64,000 nt of DNA. It comes from Pseudomonas mangrovi (lineage in GTDB: Bacteria; Pseudomonadota; Gammaproteobacteria; Pseudomonadales; Pseudomonadaceae). The notes beneath the pieces are model-generated. The model had not been told where the DNA came from. It saw only the letters and a program-made list of their open reading frames with translations, and searched no databases. Where the stretch lies: the NCBI RefSeq assembly GCF_003052585.1, contig NZ_QASN01000002.1, forward strand, positions 62,001 to 126,000, read 5' to 3'. The translations under genes were made by a program, and so were the position numbers. Positions 35,190-43,897 of the stretch are shown piece by piece; position 1 is the first letter of the stretch; each line of letters opens with the position of its first letter.

Positions 35190-36772
35190 GCGGGCTGTTC
35201 CGTCAGTCAATGGCCTGGCTGCACACCTGGGTCGGCCTGTTGCTCGGCTGGCTGCTCTACTTCATGTTCATCACCGGCAGCGCTGGCTATCTGGACACGG
35301 AGATCGACCGCTGGATGAACCCCGAGCTGCCGGCGAGCCAGCGCTCGCTTCCCGCTGCCCAACTGATCCAGCACGCGCTGGGCCATCTCGAGATCCATGC
35401 ACCTGGCGCCGAGCGCTGGTTCATCAGCCTTCCGCTGAGTCGCAACGATCCCTACCCGCGGGTGTTCTGGAGTGGCGCGCAAGGGGAAGGCGTTCAGCCC
35501 AGCGGTGATCGGTGGCTGGATGCAGGCAGTGGCGAGGTGCTCAGCGGTCGCGATACCGCCGGCGGCCAGACGCTCTACCGCATGCACTGGAAGCTGCATT
35601 ATCTGCCTGAGGCGGTGGCCGACTGGGCGGTCGGCATCGCCACCCTGTTCATGCTGGTGGCGCTGGTGACCGGCGTGATCGTGCACAAGAAGATCTTCGC
35701 CGACTTCTTCACCTTCAGGCCCAACAAGGGCCAGCGCTCCTGGCTCGACGCACACAATCTGGTCAGCGTGATTTCGCTGCCCTTCCAGCTGATGATCACC
35801 TACTCCGGGCTGATCTTCATGATGTTCGTCTACCTGCCGCTGATCATTTCCGCCTGGTACGGGCCGAGCGAGGAGAACCGCCAGGTATTCTTCGACGAGC
35901 TCTTCAGCGCGCCGGCGCTGGTCGGCGCCAGCGGCCGCCCGGCGCCGTTGACCGACCTGGGCCCGGTGATCGGCGCAACTCAGCAGCGCTGGATCGACAA
36001 CCCCCTCGCCTCGCTGGAGATTCACAACCCCGGGGATGCCAACGCCCGCATCGTGGTGCGCGGCGACTTCGCTGCCGGCCCCTTGCGCGCCGCGGATATG
36101 CTGGTGTTCGACGGCGTTACGGGTGAGCTGCTCGCCGAACAGCCCGCGCAGACGTCGCAGGCAAAAGCATTCCGTGACCTGATGCTTGGGCTGCACGAAG
36201 GACTGTTCGCCGATCCGCTGCTGCGCTCGTTCTACGTATTCCTGGGCCTGCTCGGCGCGGCCATGATCGCCACCGGGCTGGTGCTGTGGACGGTCAAGCG
36301 CCGACAACGCGACGACCACTTCGGCCTGCGCCTGGTCGAACGATTGAACGTGGCGACCCTCATCGGGCTGCCGCTGGCGATTGCCGGCTATTTCTGGGCC
36401 AATCGACTGTTGCCGCTGGCGATAAACCAGCGCGCCGAATGGGAGGTGCACTGCCTGTTTCTCGTCTGGCTGCTGGCCTTCATTCACGCCAGCCTGCGAC
36501 CACCCTCCGCCGTCTGGCGCGAGCAGAGCTGGGCTGCCGCGCTGCTCTTCGCCCTGCTGCCGGCGGTCAACGCGCTGACCACCTCTCGCCACCTCGGACA
36601 ATCGCTGGCGGCGCGCGACTGGGTGATGGCCGGATTCGATCTGGGCGTGCTTTCCCTGGGCGCCGGATTCGCGCTGCTGGCAATGCACCTGGCGAAGCGT
36701 TCGCGACGCGTCAAACGCGCACAACCGGCGGTTCCGTCCGCCGATTCGTCGTGTCAGCAGACGAGCAACTGA
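35186..36772 (+). CDS. PepSY-domain inner-membrane protein, iron uptake
   Basis: A 528-residue membrane protein of the PepSY-TM family. A helix at about 11-32 (WLHTWVGLLLGWLLYFMFITG) opens the protein, and further helices lie near 155-180, 205-225, 350-375 and in the C-terminal third. Conserved His pairs such as MHWKLHYL are present. Relatives next to siderophore receptors (FoxB, FpvG and PiuB types) are thought to reduce iron or process siderophore in the periplasm. It overlaps the preceding small membrane gene by 4 bp and ends the iron locus. The ATG at 35186 begins the conserved sequence. Confidence 0.82.
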   Translation: MSGLFRQSMAWLHTWVGLLLGWLLYFMFITGSAGYLDTEIDRWMNPELPASQRSLPAAQLIQHALGHLEIHAPGAERWFISLPLSRNDPYPRVFWSGAQGEGVQPSGDRWLDAGSGEVLSGRDTAGGQTLYRMHWKLHYLPEAVADWAVGIATLFMLVALVTGVIVHKKIFADFFTFRPNKGQRSWLDAHNLVSVISLPFQLMITYSGLIFMMFVYLPLIISAWYGPSEENRQVFFDELFSAPALVGASGRPAPLTDLGPVIGATQQRWIDNPLASLEIHNPGDANARIVVRGDFAAGPLRAADMLVFDGVTGELLAEQPAQTSQAKAFRDLMLGLHEGLFADPLLRSFYVFLGLLGAAMIATGLVLWTVKRRQRDDHFGLRLVERLNVATLIGLPLAIAGYFWANRLLPLAINQRAEWEVHCLFLVWLLAFIHASLRPPSAVWREQSWAAALLFALLPAVNALTTSRHLGQSLAARDWVMAGFDLGVLSLGAGFALLAMHLAKRSRRVKRAQPAVPSADSSCQQTSN

Positions 36773-36997
36773 GGCCGCCAGATTCGCTTGCATGCGCCCG
36801 GTCTCGCGATTGACTGACCCAGCATTCGACAGCACAATCTGCGCCCATGTCGCTGGACCTGAATTGGCTGATCGAGCAACCAGGAACCGCGTCAGCTCTG
36901 CACCCGTTTCTGGCATTCATTGGCTGCATTCCTTCAAGCAGAGATTTTCGCGATTTGCGTTGTCTCAGGAATCTGCAGCAACCATCTGGAACCACCC

Positions 36998-37210
36998 GTG
37001 ACGAAAGACGAACTGCGCGCTGAATTGGAGCGCCAGGCGTTGCGTTACAAGGATGTTTACGGCGGTGAGATCCTCACCTATGCCGCTCAACCGGACCCCG
37101 AGCGCAAACCCTGGCGAAAGAGAGCCAGCCTTCTTGACCAGGCCTTCGACAAGGAACTGGAACGAATCGAGAAGGAACGCCAGGCAAAGCTGGAAAAAGA
37201 GCAGAGCTGA
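36998..37210 (+). CDS. Small charged hypothetical protein
   Basis: A 70-residue cytoplasmic protein. It is strongly charged and mostly helical (DELRAELERQALRYKDVYGGEILTY, then DKELERIEKERQAKLEKEQS), with no membrane segment. The likely start is the GTG at 36998; an upstream in-frame ATG at 36920 would add 26 residues of different character. I recall similar short proteins in other pseudomonads, always without function. The preceding 225 bp hold no clear gene or promoter. Confidence 0.55.
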   Translation: MTKDELRAELERQALRYKDVYGGEILTYAAQPDPERKPWRKRASLLDQAFDKELERIEKERQAKLEKEQS

Positions 37211-37285
37211 AGCAGGCTCGGCCGATCACTGTCCGATGGCCCGCGATCCACACTCTGCCTCATGGGTAGGTCGGTGAGGTGCGCC

Positions 37286-38800
37286 TCAGCGCTTCTTGCC
37301 ACCGAGCAGCGAGCCCATCAGGCCACGCACCAGCTCCCGACCGATGCGGTTGGCGACGTTGCGCACCACAGACTTGACGGTCTGACTGGCGAGACTATCG
37401 AGCACACTGCCGGCGCTTGAAGAGCTTTTCCTGCTCGGCGTCTTGCTCGCTGTCCTCCCGGCTTTCGGCTGCACGGCAGGCGAATCCTGTGGCCTGGCTT
37501 TAGCTGCCGCCTCGGCCCGGCGCATCAGCATCTCGTAGGCCGAGTCCCGATCCAGCGGGCGGTCGTAGCGGCCGGCCAGTGGCGACAGGCGGATGATCTC
37601 GCCACGCTCGGCCATTTCCAGCGGGCCTATGCGCGACTGCGGCGGCGCGATCGCCACCCGCTGCACCATCTGCGGAATACCCTTCTCGTCCAGCGTACCG
37701 ACCAGCGCCTCGCCGATCCCCAGTTCGGTCAGCACCTTGAGGCTGTCCAGCTGCGGGTTGGGCCGAAAGCCATCGGCTACCGCGCGCAGGGCCTTCTGCT
37801 CGCGCGCAGTGAAGGCGCGCAAGCCATGCTGAATACGCAAGCCGAGCTGGGCCAGCACCGAATCCGGCAGGTCGCCTGGCGACTGGGTCACGAAGTAGAC
37901 CCCGACCCCCTTCGAACGCACCAGCCGCACCACCTGTTCCAGACGTTCCTGCAGCGCCTTGGGCGTGTCGGCGAAGAGCAGGTGGGCCTCGTCGAAGAAC
38001 AGCGCCAGCAGCGGCCGGTCGGCATCGCCGCGCTCAGGCAACTGCTCGAACAGCTCGGCCAGCAGCCAGAGCAGGAAAGTCGCGTAGACCTTGGGCGCTT
38101 CGTGCACCAGACGACTGGCATCGAGCAGATGAATGCGCCCACGCCCATCCGGGGCGGGCTGCAGGATGTCCTCCAACTGCAAGGCCGGCTCACCGAACAG
38201 GGCCTCTGCGCCCTGCTGCTCGAGGGTCGCCAGCTTGCGCAGCAGCGCCTGCGCCGATGGCCGGGTGAACAGCGCCGCGTCGTCGCCGAGAGCCTGCGGT
38301 TGTTCCAGCAGGTAGCTGACCAGCGCCTTGAGATCCTTGATGTCGAGCAGCAGCAGACCCTCGCGGTCGGCGACCTGGAAGATCGCGTAGAGCGCAGCCT
38401 GCTGGCTATCGGTCAGTTGCAGCAGATTGGCCAGCAGTAGCGGACCCATTTCGCTGAGCGTCGTGCGCAACGGATGCCCGCTGCGGCCGTCGACATCCCA
38501 CAGGGTGAGCGGATAGGCGCGCGGAGCGTGAGCAAGCCAGGGCATGCTGGCGATACGTTCGGCGACCCGTCCCGCGGGCGCCCCGGCAGCCCCAAGACCA
38601 CAGAGATCACCCTTGATGTCGGCGGCGAACACCGCCACCCCGGCATCGCTGAACGATTCGATCAGGCGCTGCAGCGTGACCGTCTTGCCGGTGCCGGTGG
38701 CACCGGCAATCAGGCCGTGGCGGTTGGCGACTCGAAATGACTGCGTCACCGGCTGCCCGTCGGCACCCGCACCCAACACCCACGCCTGTGAATCTGCCAT
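37286..38800 (-). CDS. HerA/DUF853-type ATPase
   Basis: A 504-residue DUF853 (YjgR-like) ATPase. Walker A is GATGTGKT at residues 33-40, with VFAADIKGDLCGLG soon after. Walker B is LLALFFDEAHLLF, and FVTQSPGDLPDSVLAQLG is a strong family segment. The C-terminal 90 residues are low complexity and basic (KTPSRKSSSSAG) and end in LMGSLLGGKKR. It belongs to the FtsK/HerA clan and is assumed to pump or remodel a polymer, but no substrate is established. The ATG at 38800 fits the family start. It follows a 62-residue gene on the same strand by 59 bp. Confidence 0.85.
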   Translation of the reverse strand: MADSQAWVLGAGADGQPVTQSFRVANRHGLIAGATGTGKTVTLQRLIESFSDAGVAVFAADIKGDLCGLGAAGAPAGRVAERIASMPWLAHAPRAYPLTLWDVDGRSGHPLRTTLSEMGPLLLANLLQLTDSQQAALYAIFQVADREGLLLLDIKDLKALVSYLLEQPQALGDDAALFTRPSAQALLRKLATLEQQGAEALFGEPALQLEDILQPAPDGRGRIHLLDASRLVHEAPKVYATFLLWLLAELFEQLPERGDADRPLLALFFDEAHLLFADTPKALQERLEQVVRLVRSKGVGVYFVTQSPGDLPDSVLAQLGLRIQHGLRAFTAREQKALRAVADGFRPNPQLDSLKVLTELGIGEALVGTLDEKGIPQMVQRVAIAPPQSRIGPLEMAERGEIIRLSPLAGRYDRPLDRDSAYEMLMRRAEAAAKARPQDSPAVQPKAGRTASKTPSRKSSSSAGSVLDSLASQTVKSVVRNVANRIGRELVRGLMGSLLGGKKR

Positions 38801-38859
38801 CGCCTGCCCCCGTCCTTGAAAAAAACCACGTGATGCGCGGCCACTCGGCCATGCGTGAA

Positions 38860-39048
38860 TCAGTCGGGCGCCTTGTCCGGGCCGGCCTGGTCCCGTTCGA
38901 CCTGGCGCCAGAGCTCGCTGGCGCCGGGAAAGTCCGTGCCATGCTGCTCGCTCAGCTCATCCGGATCGTAGCGTTGCAGGCAACCCTCGCCCCGCGTCGG
39001 CAGCGGCCGCGCGGCCCCCTGGGCAAGCGGATCGACCTCGTCGCTCAT
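38860..39048 (-). CDS. Small acidic hypothetical protein coupled to the CBS gene
   Basis: A 62-residue acidic, hydrophilic protein (MSDEVDPLAQGAARPLPTRGEGCLQRYDPDELSEQ...). Its ATG overlaps the stop of the CBS-domain gene by 4 bp, so translation is probably coupled. I do not recognise a family. The reading direction, overlap and composition favour a real gene, but the evidence is limited. Confidence 0.5.
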   Translation of the reverse strand: MSDEVDPLAQGAARPLPTRGEGCLQRYDPDELSEQHGTDFPGASELWRQVERDQAGPDKAPD

Positions 39049-39470
39049 GCGTCGGCCCGACGCCCAGGATCATGCTGGGCGAACTCCTTCACCGCCCGCA
39101 GCACGTCGTGACGGCTGATCTGCCCTACCAGTCGCCCGTCCTCGACCACCGGCATGCGCCCCCGGCGCCCCTGCAGGAATATCTGCGAGACCTCGATGAT
39201 GTCGGTTTCCGGCGAGATCGACTCGACCTTGGTGGTCATGTAGTCGGCCACGGTACCGCCGATGGAGTCGTAGTAGGCACCCGAAAGGATGCTGCGCAGG
39301 CAGTCACCCTCGGAGATCATGCCGACCATGTGGCCATGCCCGTCGACCACCGGAGCGCCCGAGATACGATGCTCGAGCAGTCGGTTGATGGCGGTGAACA
39401 GATCGGTATCGGCCTTGAACGTGACCAGATGACGGGTCATGTAGTCGCGGACCTTGATCGACTTGAGCAT
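39045..39470 (-). CDS. Tandem CBS-domain protein
   Basis: A 141-residue soluble protein consisting of two CBS domains (about residues 8-65 and 72-130), which together form an adenosine-nucleotide-binding Bateman module. Typical segments are VRDYMTRHLVTFKADTDLFTAINRLLEHRISGAPVVD and GRRGRMPVVEDGRLVGQISRHDVLRAV. No enzymatic domain is attached, so it is a stand-alone regulator whose partner is unknown. The ATG at 39470 is preceded by GGGAGAAACCG. It lies 62 bp after purU and overlaps a small acidic gene. Confidence 0.85.
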   Translation of the reverse strand: MLKSIKVRDYMTRHLVTFKADTDLFTAINRLLEHRISGAPVVDGHGHMVGMISEGDCLRSILSGAYYDSIGGTVADYMTTKVESISPETDIIEVSQIFLQGRRGRMPVVEDGRLVGQISRHDVLRAVKEFAQHDPGRRADA

Positions 39471-39532
39471 CGGTTTCTCCCTGTTGGCAATCAGCGGTGA
39501 CGGCGCGACCCCTGGCAACAGGCGCTCGGCTG

Positions 39533-40384
39533 TCAGTCAAAAACCACCGTCTTGTTGTCATGCACCAGCACACGGTCTTCCAAGTGATAGCGCAGACCAC
39601 GCGCCAGCACCATCTTTTCCACGTCGCGACCGAGGCGGACCATCTCCTCGATGCTGTCGCGGTGCGACACGCGCACCACGTCCTGCTCGATAATCGGGCC
39701 GGCGTCGAGCTCCTCGGTAACATAATGCGAAGTCGCACCGATCAGCTTGACCCCGCGCAAGGAAGCCTGGTGATAGGGCTTGGCGCCGATGAAGGACGGC
39801 AGAAAGCTGTGGTGGATATTGATCACCCGGTGCGCAAACTCCCGACACAATTGCGGCGGCAGTATCTGCATGTAGCGAGCAAGCACGATGACATCTGCCT
39901 GGTGCTCGGCGACCAGGCGGGAAACCTCGGCAAAAGCCGGCGCCTTGTCCGCCGGATCGACCGGCACATGATGAAAGGGGATGCCGTGCCATTCGACCAT
40001 GCTGCGCAGCACGTCATGGTTGGCAATGACACAGGAGATCTCGCAGTCCAGTTCGTCGCTGTGCCAGCGGTGCAGCAGATCCGCCAGGCAGTGCGACTCG
40101 CGACTGGCCATCAGCACCACACGCTTCTTCTGCGCCGAGTCGCCAATCTGCCATTGCATGCCGAACTCTCGACCGATGGGCGCGAACGCCTGGCGGAAGG
40201 ATTCGAGATCGAATGGCAGGGAGTCGGCGCGGATTTCGTAACGCATGAAGAACCAGCCACTCTGGTTGTCGGAGTGATGACTCGCCTCGCTGATCCAGCC
40301 GTTATAGGTCGCCAGAAAGTTGCTGACCTTGGCAACGATTCCCACACGGTCGGGACAGGCGGCCAGCAGCCGATAAGTGCGCAT
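39533..40384 (-). CDS. purU: Formyltetrahydrofolate deformylase
   Basis: A 283-residue PurU, which releases formate from 10-formyl-tetrahydrofolate and balances the one-carbon pool. Residues 1-85 form the ACT regulatory domain (YRLLAACPDRVGIVAKVSNFLATYNGWISEASHHSD). The formyltransferase-like domain follows, with HHSFLPSFIGAKPYHQA and GATSHYVTEELDAGPIIEQD carrying the catalytic His and Asp. I chose the ATG at 40384; a TTG two codons upstream is less likely. It is divergent from mvaT across a 452-bp AT-rich gap. Confidence 0.95.
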   Translation of the reverse strand: MRTYRLLAACPDRVGIVAKVSNFLATYNGWISEASHHSDNQSGWFFMRYEIRADSLPFDLESFRQAFAPIGREFGMQWQIGDSAQKKRVVLMASRESHCLADLLHRWHSDELDCEISCVIANHDVLRSMVEWHGIPFHHVPVDPADKAPAFAEVSRLVAEHQADVIVLARYMQILPPQLCREFAHRVINIHHSFLPSFIGAKPYHQASLRGVKLIGATSHYVTEELDAGPIIEQDVVRVSHRDSIEEMVRLGRDVEKMVLARGLRYHLEDRVLVHDNKTVVFD

Positions 40385-40836
40385 GAGCAAACTCCAGATA
40401 TCGCGAAGGCAGGCATTCTAGCCGCAGCCACAGAAAAACTGCAGCAACGAGTCGGATACCGTAAGGCTTATTTTCCGTGGCCTGCACACAGCCAGCAGTG
40501 CCAACTTGGCAGAAGCTAAACCTGCGATCCGGTTTTGCCTGAACAGGCAGACTTCTATGCGGTCATTCCAGCGCCCTGTTCAAAACGCTTCGGCCTGCAG
40601 TCGATTATCCAGATCGGGTCGCCAACTCTTACCGAGGCCACCCAATAGTCCAAACCGATCGCGGCAAGTTGAAAGCCTGAAACTTGCACAAGAACAAGGG
40701 CGTGATCGGCAAGTTTTATGGAGAAAAAGTTCAATTACAAAAACAGGCAAACGCCAAGGTTTACTTAGGCTACTTGCCTGACTAAGATAACCGCCACTTG
40801 CAACACCGCTCCCAACATCCATTCAGGGTAAAAAAC
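40385..40836. other. 452-bp AT-rich divergent gap, purU / mvaT
   Basis: No gene is visible. The region is AT-richer than its surroundings, particularly 40690-40800. That suits autoregulation by MvaT-type silencers, which bind AT-rich DNA. The right end contains a possible mvaT promoter (separate entry). Confidence 0.5.
40760..40788 (+). promoter_or_regulatory. Putative sigma70 promoter of mvaT
   Basis: TTTACT at 40760-40765 and TAAGAT at 40783-40788, 17 bp apart, make a plausible sigma70 promoter about 49 bp upstream of the ATG. Each hexamer matches four of six consensus positions. Confidence 0.4.
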
Positions 40837-41211
40837 ATGTCACTGATCAACGAATATCGCGCCACTGAAGAAGCCATCAAGGAACTGCAGGAGCGCCTGA
40901 AGAACCTGTCGCAGGACGACAAACTGAAGAAAGAACTGGAATTCGAAGGCAAACTGCGCAGCCTGATGGCCGAATATCAGAAATCCCTGCGTGACGTCAT
41001 CTCCCTGCTCGACCCGGAGTCTCGTAACAGCAAGGCTGGCCGCACCGCCAAGGCCGCACCGAGCAAGCGTGCTCGCAAGGTCAAGCAGTACAAGAACCCG
41101 AACAGCGGTGAAGTGATCGAAACCAAGGGCGGCAACCACAAGACTCTCAAAGAGTGGAAAGCCAAGTGGGGTTCGGACGTCGTCGAAGGCTGGGCCACAC
41201 TGCTCGGCTGA
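40837..41211 (+). CDS. mvaT: MvaT-type H-NS-like silencer
   Basis: A 124-residue nucleoid protein of the MvaT/MvaU family, the Pseudomonas counterpart of H-NS. Residues 1-60 form the coiled-coil oligomerisation part (SLINEYRATEEAIKELQERLKNL). The C-terminal DNA-binding part has YKNPNSGEVIETKGGNHKTLKEWKAKWG, the AT-pincer region that reads AT-rich minor grooves. It silences horizontally acquired DNA and affects many virulence and surface genes. The ATG at 40837 opens the conserved sequence. A strong terminator follows. Whether it is MvaT or MvaU proper needs alignment. Confidence 0.93.
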   Translation: MSLINEYRATEEAIKELQERLKNLSQDDKLKKELEFEGKLRSLMAEYQKSLRDVISLLDPESRNSKAGRTAKAAPSKRARKVKQYKNPNSGEVIETKGGNHKTLKEWKAKWGSDVVEGWATLLG

Positions 41212-41229
41212 TACGCCTCGAACAACTAA

Positions 41230-41254
41230 AACGCCAGCGCTGCTGGCGTTTTTT
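41230..41254. terminator. Bidirectional terminator, mvaT / sbcB
   Basis: AACGCCAGC-GCT-GCTGGCGTT forms a perfect 9-bp stem followed by TTTT, with A residues on the opposite side. It lies between the convergent mvaT and sbcB genes and can end both transcripts. Confidence 0.88.
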
Positions 41255-41255
41255 A

Positions 41256-42692
41256 TTACCCCGACAAAGCGTGGCGCAGGCGCAACTGTTCGGCATATGC
41301 CGCCCAGCTATCGAGAATCTGCGCCTGTGCAGCCGTCGCATCCCCTCGACGCTCCAGCAACGCCGCATCGAACGCCGCCAGCGTATTGGGCGCCCCCCAC
41401 TGTGCATCCTGCAGACGGTTTTGGCAGAAGGTCCGCCAACGCTCGAGTTCGTCAGCGGAAAGTGTCTGCGGAAAGTTTCTTGCCCGATAACGAAATAGCA
41501 ATTCCGGCAGACGCATGTCATCGAACGGCCAGTTTTCCTCGGCCAGCGCCCTGCCCGAGGCATTGCGTACTCTCTCGCACAGACGACGGTCGCGGTCACC
41601 AATGAAACCGGAATACAACTGCTGCTCCGGGTCATCACTGCCCGCAAAGTCCTCGTCCTGGTAGATCAGCGGCAACTTGTCTTGCCAGACCGCGCCCGAC
41701 TCTCGCAGAACTTCGGCGCATGCCAGGCAGGACGCAAGATCCACGTGCAGACGCTGTTGATCCTCTTCGCGAAGTACTGCCAGCGGCAACAGCACCGGAC
41801 TGCGATTGACATGTACCAGTTTCAACGGGACCGGCAACTCGCCTTCCAGCAGCGCATCGCGCCGGGTATACAGCCGTCTGCGCAGTACCTCTGCCGACTC
41901 CTCCAGCAAGGGCGCAATGTCTGCCTGCAGATCACAAACAATCAGCGCATTGCGATTGCGCGGATGCCAGGCCAGCGGCAGAACAACGCCCAGATAACCG
42001 CGCTCGGCAGAAAAGCGTCCGGATACATGCAGCATCGGACGCAACAGCTGGATCTGCTCCAGCACCCGGGCCTTGCTGCGCAGGCCGTACAGATAGGCGT
42101 ACAGCCTGGGCTGGCGATCACGAATCAGGCGCGCCAAGGCGATGGTCGCGTGGACATCGGACAGCGCGTTGTGCGCCTGTCCATGCTCCAGCCCGTTGGC
42201 CGCGGAAAGAAGCTCCAGGCGCAGCGAGGGCCGCCCGTCGACCATCGGCCATTCGATGCCTTGCGGACGCAGTGCAAAGGCGGTACGTACCACATCGATG
42301 AGATCCCAGCGGCTGTTGCCGCCCTGCCATTCCCGCGCATAGGGATCATGGAAATTGCGATAGAGGCTGTAGCGCGTCACCTCGTCGTCGAAGCGCAGGC
42401 TGTTGTAGCCAGCACCACAGGTGCCCGGCTGAGCCAGTTCAGCATGCAACCGCGCCATGAACTCGGCCTCGCCCAACCCGCTTTCCGCCAGGCGCTGTGG
42501 CGTGATCCCGGTAATCAGGCAGGCCGCCGGATGCGGCAGGATGTCTTCGCTGAGCCGGCAATAGAGGTCCAGCGGCTCACCGATCAGATTCAGTTGCTCG
42601 TCGGTGCGCAGACCGGCCACCTGCAGAGGCCGGTCGCGGCGAGGATCGACGCCGGTTGTTTCGTAGTCGTACCAGAAGATGCTCGAAGTCAC
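41256..42692 (-). CDS. sbcB: Exonuclease I
   Basis: A 478-residue SbcB, the single-strand-specific 3'-5' DNA exonuclease of recombination and mismatch repair (E. coli protein 475 residues). The DEDD exonuclease begins at FWYDYETTGVDPRRDRPLQVAGLRTD with the first metal Asp and Glu. GYNSLRFDDEVTRYSLYRNFHDPYAREW is a hallmark of the family, and HNALSDVHATIALARLI supplies the last acidic motif. The start is the GTG at 42692, immediately before the conserved N-terminus, preceded by TGGAACAGCC. Its promoter region is interrupted by a MITE-like element about 45 bp upstream. Confidence 0.95.
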   Translation of the reverse strand: MTSSIFWYDYETTGVDPRRDRPLQVAGLRTDEQLNLIGEPLDLYCRLSEDILPHPAACLITGITPQRLAESGLGEAEFMARLHAELAQPGTCGAGYNSLRFDDEVTRYSLYRNFHDPYAREWQGGNSRWDLIDVVRTAFALRPQGIEWPMVDGRPSLRLELLSAANGLEHGQAHNALSDVHATIALARLIRDRQPRLYAYLYGLRSKARVLEQIQLLRPMLHVSGRFSAERGYLGVVLPLAWHPRNRNALIVCDLQADIAPLLEESAEVLRRRLYTRRDALLEGELPVPLKLVHVNRSPVLLPLAVLREEDQQRLHVDLASCLACAEVLRESGAVWQDKLPLIYQDEDFAGSDDPEQQLYSGFIGDRDRRLCERVRNASGRALAEENWPFDDMRLPELLFRYRARNFPQTLSADELERWRTFCQNRLQDAQWGAPNTLAAFDAALLERRGDATAAQAQILDSWAAYAEQLRLRHALSG

Positions 42693-43062
42693 GGCTGTTC
42701 CATAGGGCGCGATGAATGCCGGGCGAGACGTCGCGCTAGCAGGCTGTTGAAAAACGTTGGCGAGGCAGCCAGCGCAAGGCAAAAACCGGTGAAAAAGCGC
42801 AGTTTACGCGTTGTAAATGAGCATCTTGAGCCGATTTTTAACGCCGCGATGGCCACGCAGGTAGTTTTTCAACAGCCTGCTAGGCGTGACCGGCTGCGGA
42901 CCCGCCGCATGACCGCTAGTTAGCCACGAAAACCCGCCGAGGGAAAAACCCGGGGAAACATGACCGCTCGCACAGCCGCCCGGTCCGCTGGTTGTGGGCC
43001 TGCGCCCGCTGCCGCTAAGATGCCGCGATCCCGGTTCAGGTCTCCACGCAAGGAACGCTCGC
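42693..43062. other. 370-bp divergent gap containing the MITE-like element
   Basis: No gene is visible. The central 146 bp is the mobile element described next. The right part, before the membrane-protein gene, contains AAGGAACG (43050-43057) as its probable ribosome site and no obvious promoter. Confidence 0.5.
42737..42882. mobile_element. 146-bp MITE-like element
   Basis: TAGCAGGCTGTTGAAAAAC at 42737-42755 is a perfect 19-bp inverted match to GTTTTTCAACAGCCTGCTA at 42864-42882. The 108-bp interior has no coding capacity and includes the AT-rich GTTGTAAATGAGC. Such ends are found on IS-derived miniature elements in several Pseudomonas genomes. I see no clear flanking target duplication. 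It lies 45 bp before the sbcB start, where it could bring or break a promoter. Confidence 0.8.
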
Positions 43063-43827
43063 ATGACTGACAGTATTTCGCAGAATCCCTACGCGGCTCC
43101 CGCCAGCAATCTCCAGGAAGTCCGCCACGATCTGACCCCCGTACCGACCATCGAGGAAGCCCTGAGCCGCGGCTATGACTTCCAGATCGGCGCACTGATC
43201 GAAGAAGCATGGCGTCTGGTCAAGGGCTCCAAGGGCGTCATCGTTGCCGGCTTCATCGTCTTCTACGCCGTAATGTGGGTGCTCAGCTTCATCGCCACCC
43301 TGATCGTCAGCATGCTGGGGCTCTCCGGTACCGAATTTGTCACCATGATGGTGAGCCAAACGGTCGTCGGCGCCATCGCGACAGCGCTGGCCTACCCATT
43401 CCTCGCCGGTGTGACCATGGTTGGCATCCGCCGTGCTGCTGGCCAGCCCATCAATGCCAACGAACTGTTCAGCCACTTCAGCCGAGCCGGCGCGCTTATC
43501 GGCGCAGCGCTACTGATCACGCTGATGACCTATCTCGGTTTCTTCCTGCTGGTAATTCCCGGCATCTATCTGTCGGTCGCCTACATGCTGGCGATTCCGC
43601 TGATCGTCGAACGCGGCCTGTCGCCCTGGGAAGCCATGGAGGTGTCGCGCAAGGCAGTCACCCAGCAGTGGTTCAAGATCTTCGCCCTGCTCCTGCTGCT
43701 TGCCCTGATCCAGATCGTCAGCCTCATCCCGCTGGGTGTCGGCCTGGTCTGGTCGATCCCGCTCTGGGTCATCTCGCTAGGAATCCTCTACCGCACCATC
43801 TTCGGCGTCCTGCCGCAGAGCAACTGA
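43063..43827 (+). CDS. Membrane protein at head of RDD/MoxR operon
   Basis: A 254-residue protein with a soluble N-terminus of about 45 residues (SQNPYAAPASNLQEV, a motif found in many small membrane proteins) and about six membrane helices. FLLVIPGIYLSVAYMLAIPLIVERGLSPWEAMEVSRKAV resembles the YciC/glycerophosphoryl-diesterase-type membrane domain. The function is unknown. AAGGAACG precedes the ATG at 43063. It lies 70 bp before the RDD gene and probably belongs to the same transcript. Confidence 0.7.
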   Translation: MTDSISQNPYAAPASNLQEVRHDLTPVPTIEEALSRGYDFQIGALIEEAWRLVKGSKGVIVAGFIVFYAVMWVLSFIATLIVSMLGLSGTEFVTMMVSQTVVGAIATALAYPFLAGVTMVGIRRAAGQPINANELFSHFSRAGALIGAALLITLMTYLGFFLLVIPGIYLSVAYMLAIPLIVERGLSPWEAMEVSRKAVTQQWFKIFALLLLLALIQIVSLIPLGVGLVWSIPLWVISLGILYRTIFGVLPQSN

Positions 43828-43897
43828 GTCGCGTGCCGGCGGAGCCGCAAGGCTCCGTGCGTGCTCCCCGAACCGCCTTTTCCGCAGTGCCACACAG

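Noticed and set aside
35207..36916. Long minus-strand open frame opposite the PepSY gene
   Set aside because: It has a Gln/His/Arg-rich translation with no motif, mirroring the real membrane protein gene.
36847..37023. 58-codon plus-strand frame beginning MSLDLNWLIEQ
   Set aside because: There is no good ribosome site, it overlaps the better-supported small charged protein in another frame, and it has no recognisable feature.
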